This document shows positions 57,448 to 64,000 of a DNA stretch of 64,000 nucleotides, in pieces. The notes under the pieces were generated by a model. The model saw nothing but the letters and a program-made list of their open reading frames with translations. It did not search any database and was not told the DNA's origin. A program made the position numbers and the translations under genes. Numbering within the stretch: the first letter of the stretch is position 1; every line of letters starts with the position of its first letter. The DNA is from Brachycybe producta (taxonomy: Eukaryota; Arthropoda; Diplopoda; Playtdesmida; Andrognathidae): contig JAUPFP010000009.1 in NCBI GenBank assembly GCA_036925085.1, positions 2,648,001 through 2,712,000 of the forward strand, read 5' to 3'.

Positions 57448-58829
57448 AGGCCGAACCACATCTAGCAGACAAAAGTCCAACATGAATTTGAGACAAAAAC
57501 AACAACAACAACCCCAGAAAAAAAGCCGATCTTGAAAACAATACAAGGCTTAAACAATTGTCAGCAGTACTCGAGACAAAACAACAACAAATTTGTGATT
57601 TAACACAAACAAATTGGGTTTTGTTTTTTGTTTTTATTGCACGATCAACATGAAGCTGACAAAAGCGCAACATGAGTTTGAGACAAAAACACAACCAAAA
57701 CAAGCAGATCTTGAAAACAAAACAAGCCTAAACTAACTGTCAGCAGTACTCGAGACAAAACCACGACATATTTGTCACACAACACAAACAAATTGGGTTT
57801 TGTTTTGTTTTTATTCCGTCTGATCCACACCAAGCTGACAAAAGCGCAACATGAATTTGAGACAGAAACACCAGAATAAAGCAGATCTTGAAAACAAAAC
57901 AAGCCTGAAATAACTGTCAGCAGTACTCGAGACAAAACAACAACATATTTGCGACACAACACAAACAAATTGGGTATTGTTTTTGTTTCTTTTCCCCGAG
58001 CCACATGAAGCTGACGAAAGTGCAACATGAATTCGAGACAAAAGCACAACAAAAGCACCAGAAAAAAGCAGATCTTGAAAACAAAACAAAACTGAACCAA
58101 CTGTCAGCAGTACTCGAGACAAAACAACAACAAATTTGTGACTTAACACAAACAAATTGGGTTTTGTTTTTGTTTTTATTACGTCCGATCCACATCAAGC
58201 TGACAAAAGTGCAACATGAGTTTGAGACAAAAAGCAATAGAATAAAGCAGATCTTGAAAACAAAACAAGCCTGAAACAACTCTCAGCTGTACTCGAGACA
58301 AAACAACAACAAATTTGTGACTTAACACAAACAAATTGGGTTTTGTTTTTGTTTTTATTACGTCCGATCCACATCAAGCTGACAAAAGTGCAACATGAGT
58401 TCGAGACAAAAACACCTGAAAAAAAGAGCAGATCTTGAAAACAAAACAAAACTGAAACAACTGTCAGCAGTACTCAAGACAAAACCACAATAAATTTGTG
58501 ACAGAACACAAACAAATCTGGATTTTGTTTTTGTTTTTTTCTATAGCTGTCCGCATAGACGTGAGACAATAGCTCTTATAGTGTTGCTTTGAAGTGTTTT
58601 ATTTCACAGACAAGAGTTGAAAGAATGTTGCGTACTACCGAAACGAAACAAAAATCTTTTGTTATTTACCCATTTGAGAGTCCCAGGGGACATATGGAAT
58701 TGTTTGTGAAATTTCAAACAAAACAAAACAAAAACGTCTTATAAATGTTTTAGAATTGTCACCAATTTGTCTCGAAACACTTGAGTTTCTGTTTTGTTTG
58801 TGTTTTGTCAGTTTGATGTGGATCGGGCG
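57448..58829. mobile_element. MITE with ~180-bp tandem core in ARHGAP-like intron 2
   Basis: Preceded by TTA; left AGGCCGAACCACATCTAGCA and right inverse of GATGTGGATCGGGC. The core is six ~180-bp units (CAACATGAATTTGAGACAAAAA ... CAGCAGTACTCGAGACAAAA ... AATTGGGTTTTGTTTT). Long minus-strand frames here are low-complexity artefacts. Confidence 0.7.
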
Positions 58830-59024
58830 TAATCGACGTTTTTGACAATTTTTTTTCTTCTTCTACGAAACCTTGTTTCGATTTTATATCTTTATCGAAA
58901 CTCAAATTATTTATCAGCCAAACTTTTATTTTAGAAATTATAAGATTATTTTTTGTCAATACTGGATAAAATCCCATCGAGAAGGATTATTGACACTCGC
59001 TTTTAATTAACTTCAGACACTGTT

Positions 59025-59160
59025 CTCACTGTCATCACTGACTTCAGTCTGAGACACTAACCACTAACACCAACAACACAAGACACAATTACATCTTGTT
59101 TTACTTTTTACTAGTTTTTAGACCTTTTTTTTTTGTTGTTATAAAAGCGAAATTCTAAAA
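59025..59160 (-). repeat. tRNA-derived SINE fragment
   Basis: Minus strand GTTGGTGTTAGTGGTTAGTG then TCTCAGACTGAAG; same upstream block (AAGATGTAATTGTGTCTTG) as the other SINE copies; no box B left. Confidence 0.55.
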
Positions 59161-59558
59161 AAAACATGTTTTTTGTTTTATTTTTTAAAAAAAAAGTTGA
59201 ACAAAAAATAATTCCAAAGTATATTATGATAAAATATGGCTATCTGAAAAGGCCAATGAGACCTCAGCCCTATAAAATAGAGGAGGGGAACCTGTTGATT
59301 TTATATCTTAATTTTCAAAGAACAAAACTTTTTTTTGTTCAAAATTCTCAAAATTTTAATTTTATTAAAATTTCGCTAATTTACTTTAGCTCATTTTACT
59401 TTCATTTATTCTAATTAATGAATTTTACTTTAAATTAATTTTTACTTATTTATTTTACTTAATTTTAATGTAACTTAACTTTTATTTATTATTACTCGCT
59501 TCATAATTTGTTTGTTTGTTTGTCCACTGCCACCTTCTGTAATATTATATATATTAAG
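59161..59558. other. No gene seen (intronic)
   Basis: AT-rich, with repeated TTTACTT stretches (59390-59500). Confidence 0.4.
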
Positions 59559-60098
59559 CCAGGTCTGTGTGTGTGTGTGGATTTAACACTGTACAAACCC
59601 CTTGAAGCACGTCGGAATTTTTATAAATTTGAATAAATGAACCACTTTTTCTCAAGGTCAACTATATGTTGCACACTCTCCATCCAAGAACCCCACAATA
59701 TTAAATTGGAGAGGGAAAAAGGTTGGAAAGTGTAGAAAGGGGGGAGAGAAACGTGGAGGGGGAAAAGTGGGAGGGGGTGACTGAAATTGAAATGAAAGGA
59801 GTAAAAAAGGAACAACGACGCGCATGCGCACACAACAGAAAATGAAAAACTTATTTTCTCTTTCAAATATAAAAAGGGGAGGGGGTAATAGTAGCAAAAT
59901 TAAACTACCGTTTATCACAGGCAATTGTGCCCAGCATTAGAATTTCTTTTCTTCCGCCCGTTTATGAACGTCATCAATTTTTAATTGGTTTGTTACTTGG
60001 CCTGATGTCATAAAAGGGCGGAGGAAAAGAAATTCTAATGCTGGGCACAATTGCCGGTGATTTTGGATCCCGTCATTTATGACGGGTTACCCCACTAG
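59559..60098 (+). mobile_element. Helitron F (best preserved non-autonomous copy)
   Basis: CCAGGTCTGTGTGTG start, CACGTCGGAATTTTTATAAA, helicase relic (TATATGTTGCACAC, CCATCCAAGAACCC), purine block, a CAGGCAATTGTGCCC hairpin MITE (59917-60056), terminal hairpin CCCGTCATTTATGACGGG, then TTACCCCACTAG and T. Confidence 0.8.
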
Positions 60099-60159
60099 TT
60101 TGAAAATAATTCACACACTGCACGGAATTTGAACCCATGACACTAACCACTGTACCAAC

Positions 60160-60755
60160 CAGAGTATTGGATTTGGGATTTGTGGATTTGGATTTGATTT
60201 GGATTTTGAACAAATGTAGCAGATTTGGATTTGGATTTGGATTTTTATGAAATGGAAATGAAAGGATTTGAATTTGATTTGGATTTATTCTGTTTTAATA
60301 ATTTGGATTTGTTAGTTTTATTATTTTGTGGCTTTGTGCTGTACACTTTACAGTTACAACTTACAATTTAGAAAAACATTTTTTTGTACTCTGTACATTG
60401 TACAGTGTACAAAGTTTCTACAAACTAAGTGTACTAACTTACAAGACATTGCACAAAAAGTATTTTGCATTCCTGTCTCATCTGGAAGTGTGGAAAGGGA
60501 GTTTTCAACCGCTGGAAATATACTTAGTGAACAACGATCAAATTTAAAACCAAAAATATTTGAAAAATTGCTTTTCATTAAAAGTAATTATCGTTACCTG
60601 GGAAAAATGTAGTAAAAAATAATAAAAAAAAATATCGGATTTGGATTTGGATTTAAGAAAATGTGTGAAGATTGGATTTGGATTTGATTTGGATTTGTTC
60701 AATGAGGATTTGGATTTGATTGAATCCAGTTAAATTCACCAAATCCAATACCCTG
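60160..60755 (+). mobile_element. hAT element with transposase C-terminal piece, 8-bp duplication
   Basis: CAGAGTATTGGATTTGGG and the inverse of CCAAATCCAATACCCTG, flanked by GTACCAAC and ATACCAAC (7 of 8). Both subterminal regions are runs of GGATTTGGATTTG. Carries the hATC remnant listed next. Confidence 0.8.
60436..60612 (+). pseudogene. hAT transposase dimerisation domain (hATC) fragment
   Basis: Reads LQDIAQKVFCIPVSSGSVER followed by EFSTAGNILSEQRSNLKPKI and FEKLLFIKSN, then stop at 60612. The pattern (A)IP-SS-SVER-FS-AGNI-S--R--L-P-----LLF is the conserved C-terminal dimerisation region of hAT transposases. The N-terminal zinc finger and the catalytic residues are absent, so it is inactive. 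Confidence 0.85.
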
Positions 60756-60949
60756 ATACCAACTCAAGACACAATTACATCTTGTTTTACTCTTTAGACC
60801 TTTTCTTGTTATAAAAGCGAAATTCACAACAACAAAAAAACATGTTTTTTGTTTAATTTTCTTGTTTTAAAATTAGTATAATAAAATTTATCAGGAAAAT
60901 AAAATTTGGCCGTATTTTTTAATTTTAATAATTTTTTTGTTAAAAATGG

Positions 60950-61858
60950 TTAAGAGGCTAGATACATCGTTTAGTTCAAAATTTCTCCGAATGTAGGCGC
61001 TGCGATCGTTGTTGATTGAAAAACGGTTTTTTAACGTTTTTTTCTCCCGGTTCGAAGTCACATAATAATTAATTGAAAAATAATTTCGCGTGCTAAGCTT
61101 ATAAAAAGAAAACATTGTGAAGCCAGTAGATTAATGCACGTGCTAATTTTTGTGTGATTGTTCTAAGTCGTTTTTAATGGGAGTTCTTCAAATGTTTGGG
61201 TGACGGTTTTTTGCTCCTATGGGACTTAACATGGAGTTAAAAAAACGTAAGATTTTAAATGTTATTTAAAAATAGAAAGCCCTTTTAAAATTTAGAAAAA
61301 AGAATAACCCTGAGGGCAATAAACACATGTAAGTACGTGCTAATTTTTCTGATTGCTCTAAATCATTTTTAATCAGAGTTCTCTTAACTTTTGTTGGACG
61401 GTGTTTTAGTCCTATGGGACTTAACATGGAGTTTAAAAACGTACGATTTTAAACGTTATTAAAAAATAGAAGGACCTTTTCAAAATTTATAAAAAGGAAA
61501 CATCGTGAAGCCAATACATGAATGTATGTGCTAATTATTTTGTTATTGTTCTAAGTCAGTTTTAACGAGAGTTTTTCAAATGTTTGTGGGACGGTTTTTG
61601 ATCCTATGGGATTTAACATGGGGTTGAAAAAACGAACGGCTTTGAACCTTGTTTAAAAATAGAAGGACCTTTTCAAAAATTATATAAATCGAGCACGTGA
61701 AGAACAATACTTTTTATTGCATTTTGCGCTTTACTGTATTTGAATTGAGCGATTGTGAGGCGATTTCTTTCAATTTTAGTAACACCATATAAGAACACTC
61801 ATTTGTCTCGTTGTCGTCTGCTCAAAACAACAAGATGGACGTGGATCTAGGCTCTTAA
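60950..61858 (+). mobile_element. TTAA-ended MITE, family 1, copy 5
   Basis: Full length, TTAAGAGGCTAGATACATCG to GGATCTAGGCTCTTAA, three internal modules; in intron 2 of the ARHGAP-like gene. Confidence 0.8.
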
Positions 61859-61977
61859 CGTTTCGACTTTTAAATCGAGGCATCTTCAGAACCTGAAATT
61901 AGGCCTATATACAATTAAAAAAGAAACTTACAAATAGGCGACAATGTACAGCAACATAAAATTAAAAATTCAATGTG

Positions 61978-62216
61978 TTTTAGAAACTAGAATAGTTGGT
62001 GATAATGCTAAAAGTTGTTTCACGATGATATCTTTCAAAATACACTTTTTATGACAGTTTGAAAGAGGCGAAAATAGTTTTTCATGAAATTTTCAATGGA
62101 AAATCCAAAAAAAGCGGGTCATTTTCAAACTGAAGTATAAAATTGTTTATTTTTTAAGATATTGTCATGAAAAAATTTTTAGCATAATCTTTTACCCATT
62201 CTAGTTTTTGAAAACA
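61978..62216. mobile_element. Short hairpin MITE, TTTTAGAAACTAGAA ends
   Basis: Left TTTTAGAAACTAGAATAG and right CCATTCTAGTTTTTGAAAA with complementary interiors (TTTCAAAATACAC, GTTTGAAAG). The same leading motif appears at 15690 and 23845. Confidence 0.55.
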
Positions 62217-62339
62217 ATTTGAATTTTTTTTCGTAATGTTGTTTCTACTAAACGTTCGTGTGACATACTTGCGTAGAAATTTTTACGAAAACGTCTATGT
62301 AGCATAGCATTAAAATAAATATCTATTCAGCCACCTTAA

Positions 62340-62716
62340 AGCTAAGTGTCCACTAGGCGCGATGCGACGTGTAGTTTCAAGTAGAGGTCTGTCCCCTATG
62401 AACGCGGCGCGCGAAAATCGGCTTCGTATCCCTCGATTCTGCCCATGTAGATTGGCAAACTCGAGGTGTTTGACAAGAAAGCCGATGAATTCCACTCTAC
62501 GCTTCCGTCTATTAGGGCGGAAGCGTGAAGGCGCGATGGAAGCGTGATGAAACTTTTGACTTCAAGAACTCCCAAACTTTTTCCAGAACAGTGCCACGTC
62601 GCGCTTCTGCCCTAATGAACAAGGCTCCATTCATTTACATGCATTTTGTTTGGGGGGGGGCCGTTTTGCTCAGCGCCGCGTCACGTCGCGTCACCGACCT
62701 AGTCGACACTCAGCGT
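62340..62716. mobile_element. PIF/Harbinger-like MITE, CGCGACG motif, next to exon 3
   Basis: AGCTAAGTGTCCACTAGGCG and the inverse of ACCTAGTCGACACTCAGCGT. Interior GCGATGCGACGTG / GCGTCACGTCGCG. Its right end is about 70 bp from the exon 3 acceptor. Locally GC-rich. Confidence 0.6.
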
Positions 62717-62785
62717 AAACAACCCTAATTATGATACAGATGACATTAAATTAACAAAACGTTTTCTGATTTTCTCATTGAATAG

Positions 62786-63203
62786 AAGGTAACGAAGACG
62801 ACAAGGAGGATGCGTTAGAGGATTTTTGCAAGAGCCTGACTTTCAAACAGGCTTCGATTGTACGAAAGAAGTTCACGTCGGTTAAGGCGACGATACGAAA
62901 GAAGAAGAGAGAGCACAAGATACGAGATGTACGAGACGTGTTTTCTCAGAACGCTTCTTACGAGACGACGAGCAACGCCACGAGGAGCCGTAGTGCGACA
63001 CCGGATTCTCTCGACTCGCTTTCGACACCGAGTCCACAGGAATGGATTCCGGAAGCCATCAACGTCTCGCCTACTTTCAGTCACGGTTATCATTCGAACG
63101 AGAGGACGAGTCCAAACGATTCGAGCTCGCTTCTTTCGATAGCGACGACGGCGACGACGACAAATGTCCATTGGAAATTTTCAAGCGCGCAACAATTGAG
63201 ACG
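62786..63203 (+). CDS. ARHGAP18/28/40-like, coding exon 3
   Basis: Acceptor ATTGAATAG at 62777-62785, donor GTAAGA at 63204, 418 nt. It reads EGNEDDKEDALEDFCKS, then LTFKQASIVRKKF, a basic stretch, and IRDVRDVF. The order LT-TQA--V-+R, basic, RDVRD(I/V)F is characteristic of the ARHGAP18/28/40 N-terminal half. A serine/threonine-rich part follows (SRSATPDSLDSLSTPSP). From about 63060 a second frame (+2) looks more like protein: FELASFDSDDGDDDKCPLEI. The annotated frame there gives low-complexity SLLSIATTATTT. A one-base sequence error or a small unseen intron between about 62995 and 63120 is possible. Both frames reach the donor without a stop. Confidence 0.65.
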
Positions 63204-64000
63204 GTAAGATTTTGCTTTTTGCACCAAAAAAAAATGTAACCTAAAAGGGGATTTTCAAAATGTAAATGAGTCTTCAAAAAGTCAGGACTTTTTTGTAAAA
63301 AAAATCTTGAGCCAATAAGATATGTATCTGCTTTTCCAAAAAAAAAAAGCGGATACATTTCTTATTGGCTCAATATTTTTTTACAAAAAAGTTGTAGAAA
63401 ATGTTCGAAGTTTGAGATAAGTAACAAGTGTAGAGCTCTTGTTACGTGATTCAGGCCAGAACTCTCTTTATTTCGGGCGGGGAACCGCCTTAGATTTAGA
63501 GAGTGTGATCTATTATGTAGACCTTAACCAACTTGGTCGGTGCTGTGGGGGGAGGGGGGGAGGGACTGTTCTTCAAGATTCCGTAGACTTCTAATTGCTG
63601 CAGAAATCGATCCCCGCCACCATCGACAGCAGTCACGTAGCGTGGAATTTTTTTTTTTTTGGGGGGAGAGTGTTTTACGATGATTTGTCTAAACTTTATC
63701 TAAATGACAATCATTTGTGATCGGGAATTATCCCTCCCCCCTGCCACATGGCTCTCAAGCTGATTGCAGGTGTACTAAGTCGAATTGAATTGATTCAAGT
63801 CGTTCTTGTTGTCGATTACGATCACTTTTATTTAAGCTCGTTAAATTACACTACAACCTCTTCCAACCACTGCATTGACTCGAGTGGTTGGTTTTGGCGA
63901 CATGCCGATTATTAACATTTTGAAGTCGAACTGGACCACTCTAAAGTGCTTTTTGTACGAAAGACTTGTATAGATCTTTATTGCTGATGATTTTTTCTCT
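63204..64000 (+). other. ARHGAP-like intron 3 (start), with a hairpin
   Basis: Begins at donor GTAAGA. A hairpin at about 63270-63395 pairs AGTCAGGACTTTTTTGTAA and GAGCCAATAAGATATGTATC with their inverses. From about 63755 to 63985 motifs such as AGTCGAA and CCACTCTAAAGTG recall the MITE at 16633-17033. No further exon seen. Confidence 0.5.

Larger units (their letters stand above)
60099..60850 (-). repeat. tRNA-derived SINE split by a hAT element
   Basis: Minus strand, right to left: AAGATGTAATTGTGTCTTGA (60765-60785), GTTGGTA-insertion-CAGTGGTTAGTGTC (box A), ATGGGTTCAAATTCCGTG (box B, 60122-60140), TGTGAATTATTTTCA. Helitron F abuts its end. Confidence 0.65.

Noticed and set aside
57440-58449. 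Overlapping minus-strand frames rich in F, C, S and L
   Set aside because: Products of the 180-bp tandem core (TTTTGTTTT, GACAAAAC runs) of an intronic MITE.
62858-63171. Arginine-rich frames on both strands over exon 3
   Set aside because: Shadows of the coding exon; the phase-consistent frame from exons 1-2 is the one with family motifs.

Overview
This is AT-rich animal (invertebrate metazoan) nuclear DNA. The evidence is spliceosomal introns, a cytosolic ribosomal protein gene (RPL11), a RhoGAP-type gene with phase-consistent exons, a tRNA-derived SINE, and a very high density of piggyBac-like (TTAA), hAT-like, PIF/Harbinger-like and Mutator-like MITEs and Helitrons. The phylum cannot be fixed. 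A defensin-type cysteine pattern and two short TTAGG runs would suit an arthropod, but that is weak. Nearly all short open frames in the window are chance readings of repeats.

Layout. (1) 1-10566: tandem array of 11 units of about 940 bp plus a truncated 12th. Each unit carries the last two coding exons of RPL11, the intron between them, a stop codon and an AATAAA signal. Units 1-10 share a one-base deletion in the penultimate exon; unit 11 has the intact frame. Units fall into two subtypes that partly alternate. (2) 10567-11278: Helitron piece with the C-terminal end of a RepHel helicase; it cuts off the array. (3) 11.3-56.6 kb: almost wholly nested non-autonomous transposons, hairpins and minisatellites. 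They include three TTAA-ended families with a common internal core, several TTA/TAA-flanked families each filled with its own short motif, Mutator-like MITEs that have grown into small tandem arrays, hAT MITEs with 8-bp target duplications, and six Helitron relatives. The only convincing host coding sequence here is a small cysteine-rich, defensin-like exon on the minus strand at 24.7-24.9 kb. (4) 57.05-63.2 kb: first three coding exons of a plus-strand gene resembling the N-terminal part of ARHGAP18/28/40 (fly conundrum), a Rho GTPase-activating protein. Its second intron (5.36 kb) holds seven or more transposons; its RhoGAP domain must lie beyond the right edge.

How it fits together. The two recognisable host genes are unrelated (ribosome assembly, Rho signalling), and there is no operon-like organisation. 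What dominates is transposon history: the Helitron bounding the RPL11 array, MITE insertions inside SINEs, Helitrons inside hAT-like elements, and MITE halves amplified as new satellites. All family calls rest on reading the sequence by eye; no alignment or database search was possible.
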